From the NCBI RefSeq assembly GCF_000219125.1, contig NZ_AFGF01000240.1, forward strand, positions 1-60,089: DNA of 60,089 nt. Direction: 5' to 3'. This DNA is from Acetonema longum DSM 6540. GTDB lineage: Bacteria; Bacillota; Negativicutes; Sporomusales; Acetonemataceae. Position numbers and translations under genes: made by a program. The notes under the pieces were generated by a model. It was not told the DNA's origin, did no database searches, and saw only the letters and a list, made by a program, of their open reading frames with translations. How positions within the stretch are numbered: the first letter of the stretch is position 1; each line of letters starts with the position of its first letter. This document shows, in pieces, positions 25,937 to 36,204 of the stretch.

Positions 25937-26854
25937 TCAACCCCGGGAGCTTCTTTTAGACCAAACGGGAATCGGCAGAACGCCGCTGCCCACACTGACG
26001 CCCAGCAGGACCAGCGTCAATGCGGTGAAATGCTGCCAGTTCAGCTGCTCTCCCAGGAAAAAGGCGGAGGCTATAATGCCAACGATAGGAGAAGCATTCT
26101 GAAACAGGGATGCGGTGGAAGCCCCCACCTTTTGGATGGCCGTATTCCAGAGCAGCGCGCCGACCGCGGTGCTCACGAAGCTGGAAAACAGCAATACCGC
26201 TATCGACCGGAATTCAAAGCTGCCGGGATAATGCCAGACCGGATTGCTGGCCAGCCCCAGCAATAACAGACCGGCCGCCGCCATGGCATGACTATAGGCG
26301 GTTATGATCAGCGGGGAAACCGATTCGATGGCTTTTTTCACAAAAAAAGAGCCGATGACAAAGCTAATGGTGGCCAGGAACATGATCCAGTCGCCGGCGG
26401 CATTGGCTTCACCCGCCCCATTGCCGGATACAATGAGCATCAGGCCGCCGAAGCCCAGCAATATTCCCAGTCCTTTTGCCGCAGTAAAGGGCTCTTTCAG
26501 GAAAAAATTTGCTAAGACAGCGGTAAAGATAGGATTCGATCCCAGAATAATCACAGCGTGGGTAGCACTGGTGGCTTTGATGCCGACGGTAAGGGCGATT
26601 TGATGCAGAAAAATGCAAAAAACAGCGACTCCCGCTATCGGGAGCCATGCCTTACGGGGAATTTGGGGACGGCCATACTGATAAAAAAACCAGGACAGCA
26701 AGAAAGCGCTGGCAAGGCAAAGCCGGATGGGCGCCAAAGCCAGCGGCGGGAAAAATTGCGTAAGATATTTAATGGAAACCGAGTTGACGCCCCAGAGGAC
26801 GGCAACCATTATTAAGAGCATAAAGGCGTCATAATTACCTGCCGTTTTTTTCAA
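25937..26854 (-). CDS. EamA/DMT family transporter
   Basis: About 305 aa with ten membrane helices in two EamA repeats (first LWGVNSVSIKYL, second starting near ATISFVIGSFFVKK). Members export amino acids or other metabolites. The start is uncertain: TTG at 26854 lies about 10 nt from GGAG and gives a sensible N-terminus. TTG 26869 and ATG 26821 are alternatives. It lies upstream of the amino acid importer with a 89-bp gap, so it may or may not be co-transcribed. Confidence 0.87.
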   Translation of the reverse strand: MKKTAGNYDAFMLLIMVAVLWGVNSVSIKYLTQFFPPLALAPIRLCLASAFLLSWFFYQYGRPQIPRKAWLPIAGVAVFCIFLHQIALTVGIKATSATHAVIILGSNPIFTAVLANFFLKEPFTAAKGLGILLGFGGLMLIVSGNGAGEANAAGDWIMFLATISFVIGSFFVKKAIESVSPLIITAYSHAMAAAGLLLLGLASNPVWHYPGSFEFRSIAVLLFSSFVSTAVGALLWNTAIQKVGASTASLFQNASPIVGIIASAFFLGEQLNWQHFTALTLVLLGVSVGSGVLPIPVWSKRSSRG

Positions 26855-27182
26855 CAGAAGCCACTCCAAATCTGATTACAGTTATAGTCATCGCCGCGCG
26901 GCCGGCGCTATTCGCGGTCTATAAGACCGGATTTATTTCCCCATAGCTGTCATCCATGGAAAAAGCAGCGCCGGGTTTTGCTACGGCAGTATTGTATCAT
27001 ATAATGTTTGCCATGACTACCACCCTTTATCAAGCTCATACAATAGCAGATCTGTAGAAAGCAGGGCATTAACCAGCTGGAAGAACCTGCGAAAGACGAG
27101 AAAAGCCTCTGATGTGCACGGCAACGATGACGTGCAATCAGAGGCTTTATCGCGCTATACGCACCCAAAGCCGGCTTCTTGA
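26855..27182. other. 328-bp intergenic region
   Basis: Apart from the terminator at 27101-27149, I see no gene. A 72-codon frame here lacks an SD. TATCATATAATG near 27000 looks promoter-like on the plus strand but no plus gene follows. The upstream signals of the EamA gene must lie in 26870-27000. Confidence 0.4.
27101..27149 (-). terminator. Terminator after the TrxR-Trx fusion gene
   Basis: The stem AAAGCCTCTGATgTGCACG / CGTGCAATCAGAGGCTTT (one bulged base) encloses a 10-nt loop, 34 bp past the stop at 27183. On the minus strand it is followed by TTTTCTCG. Confidence 0.75.
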
Positions 27183-28424
27183 TTATTCACTGCAGGTCGC
27201 AGCAATTTCCGTTTCGACGCCGCCGATATCGACAGCAGGCGCCCCGCTCCGGTAACACACTTGCCGGTTATTGATCAGCGCAACTGCGGGAGCTTGCGTA
27301 ATGCCCAGCCGTTCGGCGATCTTGGTGGATTTATACATATCGACGACTACGACCTTGAGCTTTTCATGATATTTGTCTTTTAATCGCTCCACGTCACCCA
27401 TTAAGGTGCGGCAAAGGGGATCAACGGGATTCCAGCAGTATACCAGCGTAAGCTTGTTGTCCCCCATGATCTGCTGTTCAAAGTAAGCCGTTTCTGCCAG
27501 ATAACGTTCCGCCGTCACGCCGGCTATCGCTCCGTCCCCTACGGCGGTGGCAACCTGGCGCAGGACTTTGTCCCGAACGTCACCGGCGGCAAAGACGCCG
27601 GGAATGTTCGTTTCCATATGCTCATTCGTGGGAAGGTAGCCGCGTGAATTCATGTTCAGCTGGCCTTGATACAGGTCGGTATCCGGCAGGTAGCCGATAA
27701 ATAAGAAACAGCCATCCACGTCAACCGGTATCAGCTCGTTGGTCTTGATGTTTTTTAATACAACCTGGGTTAATCTCTCTTCCCCTTTAAACTCATGGAC
27801 CATGGTATTCCAGATGAATTCCAGCCTATCATTGGCAAAAGCATGTTCTTTCGCCACTTCATTGGCGTCAAGGATTCCTTCGTCATGGATAACGGATACT
27901 TTTACCCGTTTAGCGAATTTGGTCAGAAACATGGCTTCTTCAATGGCAGCATCACCGCTGCCGATCACCAGCACCGTCTTGTCGGTGTAAAAGGCGGCGT
28001 CGCAAGTGGCGCAAAAAGAGATGCCTTTATCATATAGGAAGGCGGCCTCCCCTGTTGCCCCGGTCAGGCGCGGCTTGCCGCCGGCAGCGACGATTACGGC
28101 TTTTGCGGCATAGTCAGTACGAAATGTGCTAACCACTTTTTCCGCATCATCCAGTTTTACCGCCTTAATGGCGGTCAGCTTGATATCCACGCCGAACCGT
28201 TTGGCTTGCTTTTCAAACCGTTTCATCAGTTCCGTGCCGGCAATCGGTTCAGGGAAACCCGGATAATTTTCAATTTCACTGGTATAGGTTGCGAGGCCTC
28301 CCGGCAATGCTTTTTCGAACAATATAGTTTTCAGGCGGGCCCGGCCGCAGTATATGGCCGCTGTCAGGCCGGCCGCCCCGCCGCCGATAATGGCGACATC
28401 ATAATATTCACGTTGTTTCGTCAT
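27183..28424 (-). CDS. Thioredoxin reductase-like flavoprotein fused to a thioredoxin-like domain
   Basis: 413 aa. Residues 1-310 are a TrxB-type flavoprotein: FAD motif IIGGGAAGLTAAIYC, redox-active CATC, NAD(P)H motif VIGSGDAAIEEA, and the C-terminal FAD site GVFAAGDVRDK. From about 320 a thioredoxin-fold domain follows (KLTLVYCWNPVDPLC, TQAPAVALINN). Its usual WCGPC is replaced by two Cys seven residues apart, so classical disulfide exchange is doubtful. It lies 7 bp after a YeeE/YedE gene and near two tusA genes, which suggests delivery of electrons to imported sulfur. NADPH or NADH preference is undetermined. Confidence 0.9.
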   Translation of the reverse strand: MTKQREYYDVAIIGGGAAGLTAAIYCGRARLKTILFEKALPGGLATYTSEIENYPGFPEPIAGTELMKRFEKQAKRFGVDIKLTAIKAVKLDDAEKVVSTFRTDYAAKAVIVAAGGKPRLTGATGEAAFLYDKGISFCATCDAAFYTDKTVLVIGSGDAAIEEAMFLTKFAKRVKVSVIHDEGILDANEVAKEHAFANDRLEFIWNTMVHEFKGEERLTQVVLKNIKTNELIPVDVDGCFLFIGYLPDTDLYQGQLNMNSRGYLPTNEHMETNIPGVFAAGDVRDKVLRQVATAVGDGAIAGVTAERYLAETAYFEQQIMGDNKLTLVYCWNPVDPLCRTLMGDVERLKDKYHEKLKVVVVDMYKSTKIAERLGITQAPAVALINNRQVCYRSGAPAVDIGGVETEIAATCSE

Positions 28425-28431
28425 ATTCCAC

Positions 28432-28980
28432 CTACATTAAGTATTTGACGACCAGTTTACTGCCAAAATAGGCGCCGACGAAGATAAAAATGCCAAATAC
28501 CCATCCATGCAGCGACATGGAAGCAATACCACTGAAATAAGCGCCCACATTGCAGCCGAACGACAAACGCGCGCCATAGCCCATTAACAGGCCGCCTATA
28601 AGGGCCGCGATCACCTGGCGGCCTGATTTGATTTTTTTAATCTTGAATTGGGAAGCGGCTGCCGCCGACAAAAACGCGCCCACGATCAAACCGATATTAA
28701 TGATCGAGCCGCCATGATTGAGCAGTCCTCCTTTCAGCGCTTGCATCATGGCCGGCTGCAGGGTGAAAAAGGACCAAGTTTCAGAATGGCCGCCAAAAAG
28801 TTGATAGATCCAGGCGCCCCAAAAAACAAAAGCGGTTGTGACGCCCCAGGGTGAAGCCATATAAATAAAGATAACAATATTGAGCAACCCAAGCAATGCG
28901 CCGCCCAGCCAATAGGGCCATGCATCTTTTATTACGGCCTTTTTTAGGGTTTCCAGTTCCTGAACTGCTTTTGCTGTCAT
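28432..28980 (-). CDS. YeeE/YedE-type membrane protein (half-size sulfur transporter)
   Basis: 182 aa with about five membrane helices. Motifs LSFGCNVGAYFSGIASMSLHGWVFG (the Cys-containing re-entrant signature of YeeE/YedE/TsuA) and GGLLMGYGARLS identify the family. TsuA imports thiosulfate through a Cys relay and works with TusA-like TsuB. Full-length proteins have about 350 aa, so this half probably pairs with the product at 29244. SD GGGGGAGG before ATG 28980. Second half of a tusA-flanked operon. Confidence 0.88.
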   Translation of the reverse strand: MTAKAVQELETLKKAVIKDAWPYWLGGALLGLLNIVIFIYMASPWGVTTAFVFWGAWIYQLFGGHSETWSFFTLQPAMMQALKGGLLNHGGSIINIGLIVGAFLSAAAASQFKIKKIKSGRQVIAALIGGLLMGYGARLSFGCNVGAYFSGIASMSLHGWVFGIFIFVGAYFGSKLVVKYLM

Positions 28981-28995
28981 TGAACTACCTCCCCC

Positions 28996-29223
28996 TTAGT
29001 CAATTTTTTCGATATAGATATCCCAAACCCCGTCCTCTACTTCTTCCACTTCCACATTCTGGCCCTGCTTACGGGCCCACTCCGGAATATTCTTCAAGGC
29101 GCAGCTATGATCAATATTAACGACCAATACGTCACCGCGCTGAAGCTCAGGCCACTTTTTCTGTACTTTTAACAACGGAATGGGGCAGGCTTCCCCCAAA
29201 GCGTCAATCGTAAATTCAGCCAT
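28996..29223 (-). CDS. TusA/SirA family sulfur-carrier protein (copy 1)
   Basis: 75 aa. The Cys-Pro-x-Pro motif is ALGEACPIPLLKVQK, with the persulfide Cys at about residue 13. The rest follows the TusA two-layer alpha/beta fold. In thiosulfate uptake (TsuB) and selenium or sulfur handling, such proteins take over sulfur after import. It sits between the two YeeE/YedE genes. SD AGGAGG before ATG 29223. A second copy is at 30958. Confidence 0.92.
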   Translation of the reverse strand: MAEFTIDALGEACPIPLLKVQKKWPELQRGDVLVVNIDHSCALKNIPEWARKQGQNVEVEEVEDGVWDIYIEKID

Positions 29224-29243
29224 ATATTTTTCCTCCTTGTCCT

Positions 29244-29909
29244 TTAGTCTATATTACGGTATTCATACCATGTGGCAACAACATACAGCAGAGCGAGAAC
29301 CGCCAATTGGCCCCAGAATCCCCCGGCCCAGCCGAGAACTTCCGGTATGTAGATCTTGGGCGCGGCGCGGAAAAAATTCTCCGTCCACCAGCCAAAGTGA
29401 ATGGCTCCCAGTACGGAGCCTAAAATGAAAGTGGTGATGGAGATCCACTGCATGGCAAAACCCTCGCCCATGCGCATCAGTGTGCCTGAGGCGCAGCCGC
29501 CGGAAATAACCATGCCGATACCGAATAGAATAGCGCCGATAACAGTATGCAGCCCTACCGGCGAAACGTTGCCAGTGACAGGACCGCCTTTTAGCAGGGT
29601 GGTGAATTGCAGGGCGGCAAAGCCCACCATCGCTACGGCAAAAGCAATAAGAGTCGCCCGGGTCAAAGTCGTACTGCCGGTTAGAATGGGATCCCGCAAG
29701 GATGCGGTGAAGCAAAAACGGGATTTTTGCAAAATCACTCCCAAGGCGATGCCAAGAAACCAGATAATACTAAGCAATGTCTTGACCTGGGCCAGATATA
29801 CGCCCATCGCGATGATGACAACTAAAGCTGCGGCTGTGTAGCCAATTTGACTTTTCTTTTTGACAGGGGTCTGTGTTCGCCGCTTAATGATCACCGTTGT
29901 TTCTGACAC
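29244..29909 (-). CDS. YeeE/YedE-type membrane protein (second half)
   Basis: 221 aa with about five or six membrane helices. FGIGMVISGGCASGTLMRMGEGF carries the Cys of the YeeE/YedE signature, and LQKSRFCFTASLRDP is another conserved Cys-containing segment of the family. I start at GTG 29909 because AAGGAGGG precedes it; the frame above to 30017 is not membrane- or protein-like. First gene of the operon divergent from the LysR gene. Role: thiosulfate or related sulfur import, inferred from the family and the tusA neighbours. Confidence 0.9.
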   Translation of the reverse strand: MSETTVIIKRRTQTPVKKKSQIGYTAAALVVIIAMGVYLAQVKTLLSIIWFLGIALGVILQKSRFCFTASLRDPILTGSTTLTRATLIAFAVAMVGFAALQFTTLLKGGPVTGNVSPVGLHTVIGAILFGIGMVISGGCASGTLMRMGEGFAMQWISITTFILGSVLGAIHFGWWTENFFRAAPKIYIPEVLGWAGGFWGQLAVLALLYVVATWYEYRNID

Positions 29910-30031
29910 GTAATTCCCTCCTTTTTTATAGCACGCATCTTCGTGCGTGTTCGTGAAGTTTTTCACCTTTGTCCTGTCTCCATTGTAGATTGTTGTGAAA
30001 AGTATGTAAAATCGCATTTCTTTATGTTACT

Positions 30032-30046
30032 ATAAGCTTAGCTTAT
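30032..30046. promoter_or_regulatory. LysR-type operator candidate
   Basis: ATAAGC-TTA-GCTTAT is a 15-bp dyad with a T-N11-A core, 16 bp before the LysR start codon and in the divergent gap to the sulfur operon. The layout matches autoregulating LysR regulators. Confidence 0.6.
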
Positions 30047-30061
30047 TCACGAGGTGAGGCA

Positions 30062-30961
30062 ATGAACATCAATCTCTTGAAGGTGTTTATCAGCGTGGCG
30101 GATACCGGTTCCTTTTCACAGGCGGCCAAGCTTCTCTATGTTTCCCAGCCCGCGCTCAGTCAAAGTATTAAACAACTGGAAACTCATTTTACCGTTGACC
30201 TCATCAAGCGAACCTCCCATAGCTTTGCGCTGACTGAGGCAGGCCGGCTTCTGTATAAACACGCGGTCAATGTAGTGGCGCTGACGGAAATGATGGAAAA
30301 TGATATGAAGGAATTGAGAACTGCCTGTGACGACAAGCTGCTGGTCGGCGCTACAAGCGTTATCGGAGGCTACGCGGTTCCCTGCAGCATTTTCATTTTT
30401 AAACGGAAATTCCCCGATGCCGCCATTAAATTGATTTTAGGCAATCGGCGCCAGATTTTGGACCAATTGCAAAACGACAGCATTGACATTGCTGTCGTTG
30501 AAGGTGAAAAGCCGGATGATCAGTTTATGTCCAGTGAAATTCATACGGAAGAAATGGTCGTTGTTGCACCAGCAGACGAAACATGGAAAACCCATGCTCC
30601 ATTAGACAGGAATAAATTGCTGACAGTGCCGTTGATTATGCGTGAGGAAGGTTCGGCAACGAAATGGGCGGTAGAACAAGCGTTTTACCAGGCAGGTATT
30701 TCTCTGCAAAACCTGAATATCGTCATGGAATTAAACAGTGTCGATTCCATAAAAGCCGCCGTGGAGGCGGGTCATGGGATTTCCATCCTGCCAAGGGTGG
30801 CAGTAAAAAAAGAGCTTTTTACCAAAGCCCTTTTCCCGCTGCATATTGAAGGTCTTTCTTTCGTTCAGCCGATTCATCTGGTTTATAAACGTAAAAAGCA
30901 GCGAATTATTGCTGCCGAGTTTATCAGGCTAATGAAGTCTTCGGCCAATGGCTTCTGTTAA
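30062..30961 (+). CDS. LysR family regulator of the sulfur operon
   Basis: 299 aa. The HTH spans about residues 1-60 (LLKVFISVADTGSFSQAAKLLYVSQPALSQ), followed by the periplasmic-binding-like effector domain. It is divergent from yeeE/yedE-tusA-trxB, so it likely controls that operon; CysB- or CysL-like effectors (sulfur metabolites) are plausible. SD GAGGTGAGG before ATG 30062. Its TAA overlaps the convergent tusA copy 2 by 4 bp. Confidence 0.92.
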   Translation: MNINLLKVFISVADTGSFSQAAKLLYVSQPALSQSIKQLETHFTVDLIKRTSHSFALTEAGRLLYKHAVNVVALTEMMENDMKELRTACDDKLLVGATSVIGGYAVPCSIFIFKRKFPDAAIKLILGNRRQILDQLQNDSIDIAVVEGEKPDDQFMSSEIHTEEMVVVAPADETWKTHAPLDRNKLLTVPLIMREEGSATKWAVEQAFYQAGISLQNLNIVMELNSVDSIKAAVEAGHGISILPRVAVKKELFTKALFPLHIEGLSFVQPIHLVYKRKKQRIIAAEFIRLMKSSANGFC

Positions 30962-31185
30962 ACAGGTTTATGTATGATAATTTTCCAGATTCCATGATCC
31001 AGTTCTTCGACTTCCATTACCATCCTCTTGCGGGACATATCCTCTTTAAGCGTAGTCACCGTGCAGCTATGATCGGTGACCAGAACGATACGGTCTCCCG
31101 GATTGATTTGCTTCAACGCCGCCTGCACCTTTAAATTGGGAATGGGGCAAATATCGCCAAGAACGTCAATAAAGCATTCAGCCAT
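30958..31185 (-). CDS. TusA/SirA family sulfur-carrier protein (copy 2)
   Basis: 75 aa, related to the copy at 28996, with LGDICPIPNLKVQ and Cys at about residue 13. ATG 31185 has a clear AGGAGG SD; the frame above it to 31305 is discounted. It lies on the far side of the LysR gene and converges with it: both stop codons use the same TTAA (30958-30961). The two TusA copies may have different partners. Confidence 0.9.
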   Translation of the reverse strand: MAECFIDVLGDICPIPNLKVQAALKQINPGDRIVLVTDHSCTVTTLKEDMSRKRMVMEVEELDHGIWKIIIHKPV

Positions 31186-31376
31186 AGAATCCCGCCTCCT
31201 GATCGTATTGCAACAGTCTTTCTGCGCTTTAAAGCAACCAATCCGCACTCCGGTCAATAAACCCACATATGATTTATTGTATATAACATGCCAACGTTCT
31301 GTCAACGATGGTGCAAGGGCTCATCTGGCTGCGTGTATGATACGGGAACATACCGCACACCCATGCTTCGAAAATG

Positions 31377-31424
31377 CAGCGGGGACCCGCCGGCCATCAG
31401 CCGTACGGGCCCCCGCTTTATTAT
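31377..31424 (-). terminator. Terminator candidate after the lactate-permease operon
   Basis: AGCGGGG and CCCCGCT frame an inner CCCG/CGGG stem with a 15-nt loop. On the minus strand it is preceded by the 68-aa gene, whose stop at 31421 overlaps the base of the stem. The flanking bases are T-poor, so activity is uncertain. Confidence 0.5.
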
Positions 31425-31627
31425 TTTTTGGTTACCAGCGGTATGATACAGGCAGCGCAGAACAGCACCAGCGATGATTGGACATATAAATCATTGTTTC
31501 TCACACCGCCGTAGTAAGCCAGGGGAAAGGTCAGCCAAAACAGCCAAAAGGCGGCGTTCATTAAGGGCGTCCGGTATTTTTTACCCCAGGGGACAGGCTT
31601 GGCGCCGCCGGCCGGATTCACGGTCAT
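31421..31627 (-). CDS. Small two-helix membrane protein downstream of lactate permease
   Basis: 68 aa. Two hydrophobic segments (about residues 22-40 and 48-65) follow a basic N-terminus (KPVPWGKKYRTP). ATG 31627 has a very good SD (AAAGGAGG), and the gene lies 29 bp after lctP, so it is real. I do not recognise the family. An accessory subunit of the permease is the simplest guess, by analogy with small proteins paired with solute symporters. Confidence 0.7.
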   Translation of the reverse strand: MTVNPAGGAKPVPWGKKYRTPLMNAAFWLFWLTFPLAYYGGVRNNDLYVQSSLVLFCAACIIPLVTKK

Positions 31628-31656
31628 ATCCGTCTTCCTCCTTTTCTGTTTCCTGC

Positions 31657-33246
31657 CTAGGGTAGATTTCTAAACAGTACATAGACAAACAGCCAGGCAT
31701 TGATGCCGACTAACAGAGAGATAATCACGCAATAGGGAATGGTGCGGTGCATGACCTCGTTCTCCCGGCCGTCAAGGCCCACTGTCGCGCTACCGATGAG
31801 CACCTTGGAGGGAGCAATTGAGCAGCCTACCGCGCCTCCAACCGACTGGACGGCGGCCATGACCACCGTGCTGACCCCCAACACTCTGGCTGTCTCAACC
31901 TGCAGCGTGCCGAACATGACGTTGGAGTTGGTATTGCTGCCGGTCAGAAAAGCTCCCAGCACGCCGATAAACGGCGAGACGACCGGGAACAAAACGCCGG
32001 TGGCTTTGGCCATGCCCCAGGCCAGCAAATTGGTCATGCCGGTATCATTCATGATCAGCGCCATCATCACCATGGTGATAATGCCGATGCTGGTGGGTAT
32101 GCACTGGGAAAAGGTACTTTTCACGGCTGCAGACACCGCGCCGGTCTTCCATTTCCCGGCAAGCCGGAATATCAGATAGCCGGCGAATGCCGCCACCAGC
32201 AGCAGCGGCGCCGGGTGAGACAGAATGTTGATGCGGGAATAGAGTTTTTCAGCCTTTACGGCATAACCAAATGCCGTTTGCGCAGCGGGGTAATCCAGTC
32301 CCCAGGTATACGGCGCAAACAGCTTCGCTATATCTTTCACCTGTGACAAAACCGATAACAGGATCAGGATATAGTATGGGGAAAAGGCAAGGTGGAAGCC
32401 CATTGATTGGGCCCCGCGCTGGCGGGCCAGCTGCTCAACCGTCAGTTCACTGCGATAAAACCGGGTTCTGGCCATAGCGGCAATCGTGCTGCAGCCTAAC
32501 ACCGCCGGTATCAGGGTAGCCAGTTGGGCGGCGCCGATGATATTCATAAACCAGCAGGTAAACGCCATCACGGCGGTGGCGGCGATAATCGCCGGCGCGC
32601 CGCGTTTGGCAGCCGCCATGCCGCCATAAATATGGGCAACCGCAAAACCGGTGGCCAGCATCGGCACCGTAAACAGCACCGCCATCCAGGGCCCGATGAT
32701 TTCGCCCGGAATCTTGGTAACCAGTTGAATGGTATAATAGGACGACCCCATGGAGCCGAAGGAAATGGACCAGGAATGGCCAACCAGGCAGGCTGCGGCC
32801 GCTACGGCCGGGGGAAATCCCATGACCACCATGATCGGGGCCACCACTGCCACCGGTACGCCGAAACCGGCGATCCCCTGCATGAACGAGGCAAAACACC
32901 AGGACATCAGCAGGCACTGCAGCAATTTGTCTTCCGTAACCCGGGTCATGGTATCGCCGATCACTTTCACCGCACCGATCTTTTCCACCAGATTGTAGAG
33001 AAAGACGGCGCCCCAGATGATTAACAGCACATACAGTGCCAAACTCAAACCTTTGCTATTGGCAATGGCAAGCAAACGAGTATCTGCGCCAAAAAAGAAT
33101 ATACCGATTACAACTGCTGTGAACCAGGATGTCGCTCCTGATTTGGGTGCACCCCAGTTGAGTAATAGGATGGTCGACAGTAGCACTAAAATGGGCAGGA
33201 AAGCTAAGAGCCAACTGGCAAAGGTCAACACAACACCTTTATCCAT
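31657..33246 (-). CDS. L-lactate permease (LctP family)
   Basis: 529 aa with about 12-14 membrane helices. Typical LctP segments are GIAGFGVPVAVVAPIMVVMG, LTGSNTNSNVMFGTLQ and SIAPSKVLIGSATVG. It imports L-lactate (or glycolate) with protons. I start at ATG 33246 (SD GGGGGGAG) in preference to the one 18 bp upstream. It lies 128 bp downstream of porB; the gap has a GC-rich stem (33304-33338). Lactate import together with pyruvate:ferredoxin oxidoreductase suits growth on lactate. Confidence 0.94.
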   Translation of the reverse strand: MDKGVVLTFASWLLAFLPILVLLSTILLLNWGAPKSGATSWFTAVVIGIFFFGADTRLLAIANSKGLSLALYVLLIIWGAVFLYNLVEKIGAVKVIGDTMTRVTEDKLLQCLLMSWCFASFMQGIAGFGVPVAVVAPIMVVMGFPPAVAAAACLVGHSWSISFGSMGSSYYTIQLVTKIPGEIIGPWMAVLFTVPMLATGFAVAHIYGGMAAAKRGAPAIIAATAVMAFTCWFMNIIGAAQLATLIPAVLGCSTIAAMARTRFYRSELTVEQLARQRGAQSMGFHLAFSPYYILILLSVLSQVKDIAKLFAPYTWGLDYPAAQTAFGYAVKAEKLYSRINILSHPAPLLLVAAFAGYLIFRLAGKWKTGAVSAAVKSTFSQCIPTSIGIITMVMMALIMNDTGMTNLLAWGMAKATGVLFPVVSPFIGVLGAFLTGSNTNSNVMFGTLQVETARVLGVSTVVMAAVQSVGGAVGCSIAPSKVLIGSATVGLDGRENEVMHRTIPYCVIISLLVGINAWLFVYVLFRNLP

Positions 33247-33373
33247 AGATTGGTCTCCCCCCATATAACTTTGTCTGATTCCAGCCGCCTCACAAGAGGA
33301 GGCCCCTGGTCCCTTTTGTTCACGGCTAAAGGAACCAGGAGCTGCAACAATGAAGCGAAATGAATGTAAAGGG

Positions 33374-35589
<2,216 letters not shown>

Positions 35590-35601
35590 CTTCTTCACTC
35601 C

Positions 35602-35892
35602 CTATTCATCAAAATCCAGTTCCGGCACTCTGCTGATAGCCCCAACCGGGCAAACATTGCTGCACAAGCCGCAGCCCTTACAGAATCTCAGGTTGAAATC
35701 TACGCCTTCCTCCTTCGAATAACTGACGCAGGCATCAGGGCAGAACATCCAGCAAGTCCGGCATTTGGTGCACTGTTCTTTGTCCACTACCGGACGGAGG
35801 TACCGCCAGTTGCCCGTAACCATGCCTTCGTTCGCAACCGTCGGCGAAGGTACAATAGCCGCGAACGGAACTTGTTTATAATTTTTTGACAT
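35602..35892 (-). CDS. 2-oxoacid:ferredoxin oxidoreductase, delta subunit (8Fe ferredoxin, PorD-like)
   Basis: 96 aa. Two [4Fe-4S] motifs, CTKCRTCWMFCPDAC and CKGCGLCSNVCPVGA, transfer electrons from the catalytic core to ferredoxin. SD GGGAGG before ATG 35892. Its upstream neighbour would be porC, but a 267-bp structured repeat (35938-36204) lies between, so the SD begins only about 30 bp from the repeat edge. Confidence 0.95.
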   Translation of the reverse strand: MSKNYKQVPFAAIVPSPTVANEGMVTGNWRYLRPVVDKEQCTKCRTCWMFCPDACVSYSKEEGVDFNLRFCKGCGLCSNVCPVGAISRVPELDFDE

Positions 35893-35937
35893 GTGGACAC
35901 CTCCCGATAAAATTTCAGAACCAGCAGTATTAATTTA

Positions 35938-36204
35938 TTGCAAAACTCATCTGCGGCCTAGAATCTGGGGCCGTTCAAAAAGGTCCAGATGCTAGGTCAG
36001 AGAACCGCTTGCGTTTCCGTACTAGTAAAGAATTCAGGCGACTTTTCAGTTTATGCAAGATTATCCACTATCGCCATTCTTGCGAAAAGTCGCGAATTCT
36101 GATACAGCGCGACGAGAACGCGCGCGAAATCTGTACGTTCGCAGGGTACGGTGAGCGCGCTAATTAGTTGAAGTGACGCAGATGGGCCTTTTTCAACGGC
36201 CCCC
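35938..36204. repeat. Dispersed structured repeat, copy A (inside the por operon)
   Basis: Terminal inverted repeats lie at 35967-35986 (GGGGCCGTTCAAAAAGGTCC) and 36184-36204. Copies B (52177-52397, opposite orientation) and C (55972-56231) align over the whole length, including about 30 bp left of the left terminal repeat. Internal stem 1 pairs 36030-36047 with 36084-36099 (GAATTC and CGACTTTTC with GAAAAGTCG). Stem 2 pairs GCGCGC at 36120-36125 with 36155-36160. Compared with the other copies, both stems and the terminal repeats change on both sides at once. The element carries no gene. It sits between porC, whose stop abuts its right end, and porD. Confidence 0.85.

Noticed and set aside
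26950-27168. A 72-codon minus-strand frame
   Set aside because: It runs through the terminator hairpin at 27101-27149 and has no SD.
33290-33340. Terminator between porB and lctP
   Set aside because: Stems are present (CCTGGT...ACCAGG at 33304-33338), but there is no T-run on the minus strand, so I treat it as a possible processing stem only.
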